NCBI RefSeq assembly: GCF_030818795.1
Contig: NZ_JAUTAY010000001.1
Span: forward strand, 1,860,001-1,924,000
Direction: 5' to 3'
Origin: Microbacterium sp. SORGH_AS_0862
GTDB lineage: Bacteria; Actinomycetota; Actinomycetes; Actinomycetales; Microbacteriaceae
DNA: 64,000 nucleotides
In this document: piece after piece, positions 29,888 to 39,436 of the stretch
How positions within the stretch are numbered: the stretch's first letter is position 1
Layout of the letters: each line of letters opens with the position of its first letter
Notes under the pieces: model-generated
Told to the model about the DNA's origin: nothing
Databases searched by the model: none
What the model saw: only the letters and a program-made list of their open reading frames with translations
Position numbers and translations under genes: made by a program

Positions 29888-30478
29888 GTGGCCGTCGACC
29901 GTCCTCGCGTCGCGGACCTCGTCCGCCAGCTGCTCGAGGCGATCGGGGAGGATCCCGACCGCCCCGGGTTGAAGCAGACCCCGCATCGCGTCGCGGAGCT
30001 GTACGCCGACTTCTTCGCCGGCGTCGGTGAGGATGCGTCCGAACCGCTCGCGCACACGATCTCGGTCGCGCAGGGGCCGGCGCCGGACACGCTGCCCTCG
30101 GGACCGGTCGTGCTGCGCGATGTGCGCTTCCGCTCGGTGTGCGAGCACCACCTCCTGCCCTTTGCGGGCAAGGCGCACCTCGCCTACCTGCCCGCCGAGC
30201 GTGTGGTCGGGCTCGGGGCGCTGCCGCGCGTGGTCGACATCCTCGCCTCCCGCCCGCAGGTGCAGGAGCGTCTCGGCGAGCAGATCGCGGACGCCATCGC
30301 CCAGGGCGTGGACGCGCGTGGGGTCCTGGTCGTGCTCGACGCGTCGCACGAGTGCGTCACGATGCGCGGCGGACGTCAGGTCGATGCGACGACGGTGACC
30401 ATCGCCGCCCGCGGAGAGCTCGCCGAGCCCGCAGCGCGCGCCGAACTCATCGCGCTGATCGCAGGAGGAGCCTCGTGA
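29888..30478 (+). CDS. folE: GTP cyclohydrolase I
   Basis: First step of folate synthesis: GTP to dihydroneopterin triphosphate. The 196-residue protein has AIGEDPDRPGLKQTPHRVAELY (about 18-39), the zinc-binding Cys and His of SVCEHHLLPF (about 86) with the second Cys in SHECVTMRGG (about 158), and GLGALPRVVDI. The GTG at 29888 is seven bases after the ftsH stop. It overlaps folP by four bases (GTGA). Confidence 0.94.
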   Translation: MAVDRPRVADLVRQLLEAIGEDPDRPGLKQTPHRVAELYADFFAGVGEDASEPLAHTISVAQGPAPDTLPSGPVVLRDVRFRSVCEHHLLPFAGKAHLAYLPAERVVGLGALPRVVDILASRPQVQERLGEQIADAIAQGVDARGVLVVLDASHECVTMRGGRQVDATTVTIAARGELAEPAARAELIALIAGGAS

Positions 30479-31278
30479 GCTGTCTCATCATGGGCGTCGT
30501 GAACGTGACGCCCGACTCGTTCAGCGACGGGGGTCGATTCCTCGCGCACGAGGAGGCCGTGCGCCACGCGTTGCGTCTGGTGGGCGAGGGTGCCCAGATC
30601 ATCGACGTGGGCGGCGAGTCCACCCGCCCCGGAGCGGAGCGCGTGGGCGTCGAGGTGGAGCAGGAGCGCATCCTGCCGGTGGTGCACGCGCTCACCGAGT
30701 CCGGGGTGACCGTGAGCGTCGACACGATGAACGCGGCGACCGCGGCCGCTGCTGTGGCTGCGGGTGCCCGCATCATCAACGACGTCTCCGGGGGTCTGTC
30801 GGATCCCTCGATCCTGGATGTGGCCGCCGACGCGAACGTGGACATCGTGCTCGGGCACTGGCGGGGCCACTCCGACGACATGTACGCCCCGGCGCAGTAT
30901 CGAGACCTCGCCCGCGAGGTGACGGGAGAGCTCATCGCCCGGATGGAGGCCGCCGCATCCGCCGGAATCCCGCCGTCTCGCCTGGTGCTCGACCCGGGCG
31001 TCGGGTTCGCCAAGCGCGGCGCACAGAACTGGGAGATGCTGCGGGCCCTGCCGCAGGTGGTGGGGATCGGTCCGCGTGTGCTCGTGGGCACGAGCCGCAA
31101 ACGGTTCCTCGGAGAGACGCTCGGCACGGACGATCTCGTCCGTCGCGACCGGGCCACCGCGGTCACCAGCGCTCTGTCCGCTCACGCCGGCGTCTGGGGA
31201 GTGCGCGTCCACGATGTGCAGGCCACCGCCGACGCCCTCGCGATCGCGGAGGCGTGGCGCTCGGGAGGAGCAGGATGA
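30475..31278 (+). CDS. folP: Dihydropteroate synthase
   Basis: Condenses 6-hydroxymethyl-dihydropterin pyrophosphate with p-aminobenzoate. The 267-residue protein starts LIMGVVNVTPDSFSDGGRF and has the second signature IIDVGGESTRPGAERV, plus VSVDTMN, INDVSGG, VLDPGVGFAKRG and VGTSRKRFLG around the barrel. The GTG overlaps the folE stop and is preceded by an ideal AGGAGGAG. It overlaps folB by four bases (ATGA). Target of sulfonamides in general. Confidence 0.95.
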   Translation: MSCLIMGVVNVTPDSFSDGGRFLAHEEAVRHALRLVGEGAQIIDVGGESTRPGAERVGVEVEQERILPVVHALTESGVTVSVDTMNAATAAAAVAAGARIINDVSGGLSDPSILDVAADANVDIVLGHWRGHSDDMYAPAQYRDLAREVTGELIARMEAAASAGIPPSRLVLDPGVGFAKRGAQNWEMLRALPQVVGIGPRVLVGTSRKRFLGETLGTDDLVRRDRATAVTSALSAHAGVWGVRVHDVQATADALAIAEAWRSGGAG

Positions 31279-31646
31279 GCCGCGACACGATCACCCTCAC
31301 CGGCCTGCGCGGCCTCGGGTTCCACGGGGTCTACGCCGATGAGAAGCGCGACGGGCAGGAGTTCGTCGTCGATGTCACGATGCGCCTGGACCTCGCCCCG
31401 GCAGCCGTGAGCGACGACGTCGCCGACACGGTGCACTACGGCGAGATCGCCGAAGACGTCGTGGCCGTCGTCACGGGCGAGCCGGTCGACCTCATCGAGA
31501 CCCTCGCCGACCGCATCGCCGCGGTCGTGCTGGCGCGCCCGCTCGTCGACGAGGTCACGGTCACCGTGCACAAGCCGCAGGCGCCCATCACGGTGCCGTT
31601 CACCGACGCGGCCGTGACGATCGTGCGCGCCCGAGGCGAGCGATGA
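31275..31646 (+). CDS. folB: Dihydroneopterin aldolase
   Basis: Cleaves dihydroneopterin to 6-hydroxymethyl-dihydropterin. The 123-residue protein shows LRGLGFHGVYADEKRDGQEFVVD (about 9-31) with the pterin-binding region, VHYGEIAEDV (about 54) and the catalytic lysine in VTVTVHKPQAPI (about 100). ATGA overlaps join it to folP upstream and folK downstream; GGAGGAG precedes the start. Confidence 0.94.
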   Translation: MSRDTITLTGLRGLGFHGVYADEKRDGQEFVVDVTMRLDLAPAAVSDDVADTVHYGEIAEDVVAVVTGEPVDLIETLADRIAAVVLARPLVDEVTVTVHKPQAPITVPFTDAAVTIVRARGER

Positions 31647-32167
31647 ACCGCCGGCTCGCGCAGGGGTTCCAGGGGACCTCGGAGCCCGTGGCGGCAGCAT
31701 CCGTCACGGCGGTGATCGCGCTGGGCTCCAACCTCGGCGACCGCGGCGCGCTGTTGAACGAGGCGGCGGCCGATCTCTCGCGGCTCCCGCTGACGACGAA
31801 CGTGCGCGTCGCTCCCGTCATGGAGACCGTGGCGGTGCGTCCCGACGGACCCGACCCCGACGCGCCCCGCTACCTGAACACCGTCGCGCTGGTGGACACC
31901 CGCCTCGCCCCGTCGGTGCTGCTGGAGTTCCTCCACCGCATCGAGGCCGACCACGGCAGGCGTCGCCGCGAACGATGGGGTGATCGCACGCTCGATCTCG
32001 ATCTCATCGCCCACGGCCATGTGCGCTCGGAGACGGCGACGCTGACGCTGCCGCATCCGCGCGCCGCCGAGCGCGACTTCGTCCTGCGACCCTGGCTCGC
32101 CCTCGACGCCGATGCGGTGCTGCCCGGCGTCGGCCGCGTCGCCGATCTCGTCGAGGTGCTGCCGTGA
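31643..32167 (+). CDS. folK: 2-amino-4-hydroxy-6-hydroxymethyldihydropteridine pyrophosphokinase
   Basis: Transfers pyrophosphate from ATP to the pterin alcohol, supplying the FolP substrate. The 174-residue protein has VIALGSNLGDRGALL (about 24-38), RRRERWGDRTLDLDLIAHG (about 108-126, with the metal-binding DLD) and LPHPRAAERDFVLRPW (about 134-149). About 20 residues precede the conserved start region; the ATG overlapping the folB stop is kept because no better start is seen. Confidence 0.94.
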   Translation: MNRRLAQGFQGTSEPVAAASVTAVIALGSNLGDRGALLNEAAADLSRLPLTTNVRVAPVMETVAVRPDGPDPDAPRYLNTVALVDTRLAPSVLLEFLHRIEADHGRRRRERWGDRTLDLDLIAHGHVRSETATLTLPHPRAAERDFVLRPWLALDADAVLPGVGRVADLVEVLP

Positions 32168-32655
32168 AGCGCACCTCGCCCGCATCCCTCGCGATCGCCG
32201 TCGTCCTCGGAGCGGGCGTCGGCTTCCTCATCGACCAGGTGCTGACGGCGTCCGGGCAGGCGACGTTCACCCCCGTTCTCACGCTGCCGATCCTCCTGGC
32301 CCTGCTCGGCGCGCTCGTGCTGGCGCTGGGCATCGGGGTGCGACGTGCGACGCGCGGGCGCTCGGCCGGCCCGATCGATCCGTTCCGCGCCGTGCGCATC
32401 GCGATGCTCGCCAAGGCCGCGAGCATCGTCGGTGCGGCGATGGGAGGCGTCGCGATGGGGCTCTCCGTCTTCCTGCTGACACGGCCCGTCATCCCCTCGG
32501 TAGGCTCGTTCAGCACCCTGATCGCGACGATCGTGGCCTGCGTCTTCCTCGTCGCGGCCGCTTTGGTGGCCGAGAGTCTGTGCACGATCCGGAAGGACGA
32601 CGATGACGAACCCGACGCCGGGAGCCCCGGAGGCGACACCCTCTCCCACCTCTGA
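32164..32655 (+). CDS. DUF3180 family membrane protein
   Basis: Protein of 163 residues with four predicted helices (about 8-26, 38-57, 77-100, 111-133) and an acidic C-terminal tail. Length, helix pattern and its fixed place right after folK match DUF3180, an actinobacterial family without known function. The GTG overlaps the folK stop by four bases. Confidence 0.85.
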   Translation: MKRTSPASLAIAVVLGAGVGFLIDQVLTASGQATFTPVLTLPILLALLGALVLALGIGVRRATRGRSAGPIDPFRAVRIAMLAKAASIVGAAMGGVAMGLSVFLLTRPVIPSVGSFSTLIATIVACVFLVAAALVAESLCTIRKDDDDEPDAGSPGGDTLSHL

Positions 32656-33187
32656 CGAGGCGGTGCTGGATGCGGGCACATTCGACGAACTGCTCGAGTC
32701 CCGTCGAGAGGGCCTCTTCGTACGCGACGGCTCCTGGCACCAGCTCGCCCGCGCCTACCGGACCGTGCAGCTGATCTCGCTCACGGCCGCGCTCGTGCTC
32801 GTGGCCGTCGCGGCACCGATCATCGCGGCCGTCACCGGCACCGGTTGGGTGTGGATCCCGGCGGGCGTGCTGGCTGTCGTGCTGGCCGTCACCCTCATCC
32901 TGACCCCGCGTCAGATCCGCTCGTTCGGCTACCGGCTGCGCGAGAACGATCTCGTCCTGCGGCGCGGCATCCTCTTCCAGCGCGTCGTCGCCGTTCCCTA
33001 CGGGCGGATGCAGCTCGTCGACATCACCCACGGTCCGCTCGATCGTGCCTTCGGCATCGCGCAGCTCAAGCTCGTGACCGCGGCCGCCGCATCCGCCGTC
33101 GTGATCCCCGGGCTCACGCAGGACGCGGCCGAGAAGCTGCGCGACGTGCTGATCGCGGTCGCGGAATCCCGGCGGACGGGACTGTGA
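32603..33187 (+). CDS. bPH2 (YdbS-like) domain membrane protein
   Basis: Protein of 194 residues with two helices (about 52-74 and 79-98) followed by a bacterial PH-like domain: FGYRLRENDLVLRRGILFQRVVAVPYGRMQLVDITHGPLDRAFG, the YdbS/bPH2 signature region. It overlaps the DUF3180 gene by 53 bases; GGAAGGA precedes the ATG at 32603. An in-frame GTG at 32663 would avoid most of the overlap but lacks a good ribosome site. It is a smaller partner of the next gene. Confidence 0.86.
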   Translation: MTNPTPGAPEATPSPTSDEAVLDAGTFDELLESRREGLFVRDGSWHQLARAYRTVQLISLTAALVLVAVAAPIIAAVTGTGWVWIPAGVLAVVLAVTLILTPRQIRSFGYRLRENDLVLRRGILFQRVVAVPYGRMQLVDITHGPLDRAFGIAQLKLVTAAAASAVVIPGLTQDAAEKLRDVLIAVAESRRTGL

Positions 33188-34782
33188 CCGAACCGGATGC
33201 GGGCCGCTCCGCGCTGAGCGACGGCGAGTGGCATCGGCTGCACCCGCTGACGCCCCTGCTCCGCGGCGGACTGTTCCTCGTGGTCGTCCTCGGCTTCGTG
33301 GTCGCCAACCTGCGGGACCGGCTGATCGAGATCTTCGCCCCCTGGCTCGCTCCCGGGTTCTCGGGCCCGGTTCCGGGCGACCCGGTGGATTACGTGCTCG
33401 GGCACGACCTGGTGCTGCTCGCGCTGGGCGTCGTGCTGCTGGTGGTCGTCGCCCTCATCCTCATCTTCTGGATGTCGTGGCGGTTCCACACCTTCCGCAT
33501 CACGGGCGACGACGTCGAGGTTCGCTCCGGTGTCGTCTTCCGCACCAACCGCCGGGCGCCTCTGGACCGCGTGCAGGGCGTGAACCTCACGCGTCCTCTG
33601 GTCGCGCGCCTGCTCGGTCTCGCCAAGCTCGAAGTCGTCGGTGCGGGTCTCGACGCCAACGTGCGCCTCGAGTACCTCTCGACCTCGAACGCGGAACAGG
33701 TGCGCGCCGACATCCTGCGCCTCGCATCCGGTCGCACGCTCGGCGAGAGCCGTGCGGGCGGCGCCGGCCCCGCGACGTCGTGGCGCTCGGCGGCCGTGCA
33801 GACCGCCTCGCAGGCGATGGACTCGCTCGTGGCGGGAACCGATGAGCCCGAGGTGGAACCCGCATCCGTCGTCCGCATCCCGCCCGGGCGGGTCATCGGC
33901 TCCATGCTCCTGCGCGACTCGACCGTGGTGGTGTTGGCGATCATGATCGCGCTCGTCGTCTGGGCGGTGACCGGACCGGGATGGCTCGTGTTCGCGATCC
34001 TCCCCACGATGATCGGATTCGCGACCTACGTCGGGCGGGGAACGGTGCGTGCACTGCGCTACGCGATCGCGCCGACCGACCACGGCGTGCGCATCGTGTT
34101 CGGCATCCTCACGACCGTCACCGAGATCCTTCCGCCGGGCCGGGTGCACGCGGTGCGTGTGCACCAGCCGATCCTCTGGCGCCCCGCGGGATGGTGGACG
34201 ATCACCGTCAACCGGCTGTCCGGCTCACGCGCGGGCCAGGAGGCGGCGGAGGCGTTCACCCGCGTGCTGCCGGTCGGCACCCGTGAGGACGCCGAGCGGG
34301 TCGTCGCGCTGCTGCTGCCCTGGCTCGACGACGCCGAACGCGCGCTCCTGTTCGATCGCGGTCTGCTCGGGGCCGACGACGACCCCGCCTTCACGACGAC
34401 GCCGCGTCGCGCCCGCATCCTGCGCCCCGTGTCGTGGCGACGCGACGGCTTCGCCGTGACGGATGCGGCGCTGTTCCTGCGGCGCGGGAGGTTCTGGCGG
34501 TCGCTCGTCGTCGTACCGCTCGCCCGGCTGCAGTCGATCGCGTTGCAGCAGGGGCCGATCGACCGCGCCCTGCGCGTGGCGTCGGCCCGCGCGCACACCG
34601 TCGCCGGGGCGGTCGACACGAGCCTCGGCGCGATCGACCTCGAAGCGGCGCGTGGGATGTTCGAGGACGTGGCCCGTCGCGCGGTGACGGCGGCGCGCAG
34701 CGACAGGTCGCACCGGTGGTTCGTCGAGGACGCAGCGACCGTCCGACCGAGCGATCGACGAGATGAGGAGGAGAACGGATGA
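33184..34782 (+). CDS. Multi-bPH2 (YdbT-like) domain membrane protein
   Basis: Protein of 532 residues with two pairs of helices (about 25-45 and 75-100; 245-270 and 272-290). Three PH-like segments follow the pattern of YdbT: TFRITGDDVEVRSGVVFRTNRRAPLDRVQGV, IAPTDHGVRIVFGILTTVTEILPPGRVHAV, and FAVTDAALFLRRGRFWRSLVVVPLARLQSI. YdbS/YdbT pairs are common in Gram-positive bacteria; in Bacillus they have been linked to bacteriocin resistance, but the role here is unknown. A GTGA overlap joins it to the previous gene. Confidence 0.87.
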   Translation: MTEPDAGRSALSDGEWHRLHPLTPLLRGGLFLVVVLGFVVANLRDRLIEIFAPWLAPGFSGPVPGDPVDYVLGHDLVLLALGVVLLVVVALILIFWMSWRFHTFRITGDDVEVRSGVVFRTNRRAPLDRVQGVNLTRPLVARLLGLAKLEVVGAGLDANVRLEYLSTSNAEQVRADILRLASGRTLGESRAGGAGPATSWRSAAVQTASQAMDSLVAGTDEPEVEPASVVRIPPGRVIGSMLLRDSTVVVLAIMIALVVWAVTGPGWLVFAILPTMIGFATYVGRGTVRALRYAIAPTDHGVRIVFGILTTVTEILPPGRVHAVRVHQPILWRPAGWWTITVNRLSGSRAGQEAAEAFTRVLPVGTREDAERVVALLLPWLDDAERALLFDRGLLGADDDPAFTTTPRRARILRPVSWRRDGFAVTDAALFLRRGRFWRSLVVVPLARLQSIALQQGPIDRALRVASARAHTVAGAVDTSLGAIDLEAARGMFEDVARRAVTAARSDRSHRWFVEDAATVRPSDRRDEEENG

Positions 34783-35486
34783 GGCGTGACGGCCGTCTGG
34801 GCGTCGGGGTGATCGGTGCGGGCCGGGTGGGGCCCATCATGGCGGCCGCTCTCGGCGGTGCGGGGCACGCGCTCACCGGCATCACCGCCGGCAGCGACCA
34901 GGACCGCGTCGAGGCGATCCTGCCCGGAGTGCCCGTGCTGGACGCGGCGGAGGTGCTCCGGCGCAGCGAGCTCGTCGTGCTCGCCGTTCCGCACGAGGAG
35001 CTGCCGTCGCTGGTCGCGGGCCTGGCCGAGCTCGGCGCCTGGCAGCCCGGCCAGCTCGTGCTGCACACCGACCCGGGCTACGGCACCGAGGTGCTCGCTC
35101 CCGCGCAGCGGCTCGGCGCGATCGGCCTCGCCGTGCATCCCGCGATCACCTTCACGGGGACCACGATCGACCTCCGCCAGCTCGCCGCCTCCTACGCGGC
35201 CGTCACCGCGCCGGCCGCCGTTCTGCCGATCGCGCAGGCGCTCGCGGTCGAGATCGGCTGCGAGCCGGTCGTGGTCGCCGAGGCCGACCGGCCCGCATAC
35301 GCGGAGGCGATCGCGACGGCCACCGAGTTCTCTCGCGTGATCGTGCAGCAGGCGACAGGGCTGCTCGCAGGCATCGGCGTGGAGAACCCCGGCGGGTACC
35401 TGTCGGCGCTCGTGCGCTCGACGGTCGACGACGCCCTGACACGTGCGGATCCGCGCGGACCCGTGGGCGATACGATCGACGGATGA
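34779..35486 (+). CDS. Rossmann-fold DUF2520-containing oxidoreductase-like protein
   Basis: Protein of 235 residues. LGVGVIGAGRVGPIMAAAL (about 7-25) is a dinucleotide-binding loop, and LAVHPAITFTG, RPAYAEAIATATEFSRVIV and GGYLSALVRSTVDDAL follow the DUF2520 C-terminal helical domain. Related proteins sit just upstream of panC in many actinobacteria, which suggests a link with pantothenate or ketopantoate metabolism; this is context only. ATGA overlaps on both sides. Confidence 0.88.
   Translation: MRRDGRLGVGVIGAGRVGPIMAAALGGAGHALTGITAGSDQDRVEAILPGVPVLDAAEVLRRSELVVLAVPHEELPSLVAGLAELGAWQPGQLVLHTDPGYGTEVLAPAQRLGAIGLAVHPAITFTGTTIDLRQLAASYAAVTAPAAVLPIAQALAVEIGCEPVVVAEADRPAYAEAIATATEFSRVIVQQATGLLAGIGVENPGGYLSALVRSTVDDALTRADPRGPVGDTIDG
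35471..35476 (+). promoter_or_regulatory. -10 box of leaderless panC promoter
   Basis: TACGAT, six bases, then ATG at 35483, inside the end of the DUF2520 gene. It suggests panC can be transcribed separately from the folate operon. Confidence 0.45.
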
Positions 35487-36332
35487 TCCGCACCATCGCG
35501 GAGCTGCGCACCCGACTGGCAGACGCCAGAGCCGCGGCTCCTGAGGGCACGCGTGTCGCACTCGTCTCGACGATCGGTGCGCTCCACGACGGCCACATCG
35601 ACCTCATCCGCACCGCGCGCGAGAGCGCCGGGATCGTGGTGGTCTCCTCCTTCGTGAACCCGTTGCGCTTCGCCACGCACGCCGAGTACGAGGCCTATCC
35701 GCGCACGCCCGACGCGGACGCCGCGCTGCTCGAGCGCCTCGGCGTCGACCTCGTGTTCGCTCCGGATGCGGCCGAGCTGCTGCCGGCCGGCAAGGCCACG
35801 ACCAGGGTGAGCGCGGGGGATCTGGGCCTGCGCTACGAGGGACGGGTTCGCCCGTTCTACTTCGATGGACTGCTGACGGTCGAGGCGCAGCTGCTGAACC
35901 TGGTGCGTCCCGATGTCGCCGTCTACGGCGAGCGCGACCGCCAGCGCGTGTTCCTCGTGCGCCGGATGGTGCGCGAGCTCTTCTTCAACGTCGAGATCGT
36001 CGAGGCCGAGACGGTGCGCAGTGACGACGGGCGTGCCGATCTCGACGCGGCTGGACACGCTCGACGCGGCGGATCGCGCCGCTGCAGCGCTCCTGCCCCG
36101 GGCGCTCGAGGCCGCCGCATCCAACGCCGACCGCGACGTCGACGCGTGCATCGCGGCTGCGCAGAGCGCGCTGATGGGCGAGTCCCGCATCCGGCTCGAG
36201 TATCTGAACGTCGTGGACCCGGCGACGTTCCTTCCCGTCGACGAGGGCCATCAGGGGCCCGCGCTCGCCCTGATCGCCGCCTCGGTCGGGGGTCACCGCT
36301 TCGTCGACAACGCCGAGATCTTCGTGCGCTGA
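35483..36332 (+). CDS. panC: Pantothenate synthetase (frameshifted in this sequence)
   Basis: Joins pantoate and beta-alanine using ATP. The first frame carries TIGALHDGHIDLI (HxGH adenylation motif, about 31-43), SSFVNPLRF and VYGERDRQRVFLVRRMV, then loses homology after ETVRSDDG. The family sequence continues in the +1 frame from GVPISTRL to the stop at 36332 (RIRLEYLNVVDP, GHRFVDNAEI). Deleting one G of GGG at 36029-36031 gives SDDGVPISTR and an intact 282-residue protein of normal length. The longer open frame to 36409 is an artefact of the shift. Probably a sequencing error. Confidence 0.9.
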
Positions 36333-36371
36333 GCCCCTCCGGCGGCAACCGGGCACCGCAAGCGCCCCGGA

Positions 36372-36377
36372 TAGACT
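36372..36377 (+). promoter_or_regulatory. -10 box upstream of lysS
   Basis: TAGACT, 28 bases before the lysS ATG, leaving a short leader with GAGGAG. Suggests lysS has its own promoter. Confidence 0.4.
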
Positions 36378-36405
36378 TGACGGCGACTTCCGAGGAGCCC
36401 CCACG

Positions 36406-37968
<1,563 letters not shown>

Positions 37969-37969
37969 C

Positions 37970-39088
37970 TCAGCCGGGCTGAGCCCGGAACGCCCAGTCG
38001 GGCAGATGCCCCGCGTCGACCATCGACAGCACGATGAGCGAAAGGCCGTGCTCCGCGTCGATGGCGAGAGCCTGCTCGCAGTAGCGCGCCGCGTGGGTGG
38101 ATCGACCGAGCGCCCAGGAGAGCCAGGCGCTCGCCGCGAGCGCGCCGGGTCGATACGCGGCGGGAGCGGATGCGGCCGCGAGACGGCACACGTCCACCGC
38201 GGCGGTGAGGCGATCGACGTCGGGGCGAGCGCCCTCGCCCATCATCCAGGCGCCCAGCTCGTCCGGATAGGCGGCGCCGGCCTCCCACTCCTGCTGCGCG
38301 ACGAGGGCGGCATCCCCGCCGTGGACACCGCGCACCCAGGTGGCCAGTGCGATGTCCCGGAGAGCCGGCCGTGCCAGGCACCAGATCAGCAGCGCGAGAT
38401 CCTGTACATCGGCGTGATCCGCCTCGACCGCGTCGCCCGGCGGTGTGGCGGTGCCGTGGGGCGGGATCCAGGTCTCGAAGAACGCAGGCAGATCCTCCAG
38501 GGCGAGGGAGGCGACGAGCGCGTCGGGATGGATGCGGGCGTCCGCCGGGCGCGACCCGTTCAGCACCCACTCCAGCGCGCGGGCGCACTCGGTCAAGGCC
38601 CGGCCGACCCGTTCGCTTCGCGCGAGATCGACGTGGGGCAGCGACGCTCCGGCGCCCTGGTCGCCGACAGGGCGGTGCGCGTCCGCATCCGGATCGGTCG
38701 CGACCGTGCCGCCGAGGTCGGGGTCGAGGTAGGAGCGCCAGCGTCCGGAGGCGATGTGGAGCGCATCTATGCGGCGCAGCCCGCACGCCTGCGCCCTGAC
38801 CTCCAGCGCGGCGACGAGCTCCGCGTGCGTCACGCTGTCGGCGTCGTCGTCGTACACGAGCACGGCGTAGGCGTCGGTGTGCTCGACACGGCAGGCGAAG
38901 CCGATCAGGGTCGAGGCCACCGCGTCCGTGTCGGCCGCGGCGGGCGGCAGATCGACGCGCAGCCCGCCGCCGGTGCGCCCCGCACGGAAGGGGACCAGCA
39001 CGATGCTTCGTCGGGGCTCGTAGCCGAGCAGTCGAGGAACCAATGAGAGGAAGTCGGCCGCATCCCGGGCCTTGATGATCGTGGTCAT
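37970..39088 (-). CDS. DUF4192 family protein
   Basis: Cytosolic protein of 372 residues. The opening IIKARDAADFLSLVPRLLGYEPRRSIVLVPF and the RVDLPP and AYAVLVYDD strands are typical of DUF4192, an actinobacterial family of unknown function. The C-terminal half is Ala-rich and helical (TPR-like appearance: ALGRSTHAARYCEQALAIDAEHGLSLIVLSMVD). It is convergent with lysS. A CAGCCT box lies six bases before the ATG, an off-consensus form of the leaderless pattern. Confidence 0.88.
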   Translation of the reverse strand: MTTIIKARDAADFLSLVPRLLGYEPRRSIVLVPFRAGRTGGGLRVDLPPAAADTDAVASTLIGFACRVEHTDAYAVLVYDDDADSVTHAELVAALEVRAQACGLRRIDALHIASGRWRSYLDPDLGGTVATDPDADAHRPVGDQGAGASLPHVDLARSERVGRALTECARALEWVLNGSRPADARIHPDALVASLALEDLPAFFETWIPPHGTATPPGDAVEADHADVQDLALLIWCLARPALRDIALATWVRGVHGGDAALVAQQEWEAGAAYPDELGAWMMGEGARPDVDRLTAAVDVCRLAAASAPAAYRPGALAASAWLSWALGRSTHAARYCEQALAIDAEHGLSLIVLSMVDAGHLPDWAFRAQPG

Positions 39089-39174
39089 GCGTCGAGGCTG
39101 CGCCGTCGCAGCCGGCCGGATCAGATCGCACAGGGCGCCGCGCCGGGCCCGGCCGGTGTGGAGGAGCCGTCGCG

Positions 39175-39180
39175 TACCAT
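39175..39180 (+). promoter_or_regulatory. -10 box of leaderless small membrane protein gene
   Basis: TACCAT, six bases, then the GTG at 39187. Confidence 0.5.
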
Positions 39181-39186
39181 GGAGGG

Positions 39187-39369
39187 GTGGAGAACATCTG
39201 GGTCGCGGCGCTGTGGTCGATTCTGCCGACCATCGTCGTGACGGCGACGTTCTTCTTCATCGTGCGTTCGATCCTGCGCATGGATCGCACCGAGCGTCGC
39301 GTCTATTCGCAGATCGAGGCCGAGGAACGCGCCAAGCGCGGCCTGCCTCCGGTCGCCTCCGACCACTGA
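39187..39369 (+). CDS. Small single-pass membrane protein (60 aa)
   Basis: One hydrophobic helix (about 7-28, LWSILPTIVVTATFFFIVRSIL) followed by a charged tail RMDRTERRVYSQIEAEERAKRG. Such short proteins are common in Microbacteriaceae but have no known function. It precedes cls by 67 bases on the same strand and may be co-transcribed. GTG start set by the -10 box. Confidence 0.75.
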   Translation: MENIWVAALWSILPTIVVTATFFFIVRSILRMDRTERRVYSQIEAEERAKRGLPPVASDH

Positions 39370-39436
39370 CCGCCCACCGCGCGGCCCTGGTGCACCCGGC
39401 CGCTACGCTGAGCAGGATGCGGGCGGGGGAGACCAC

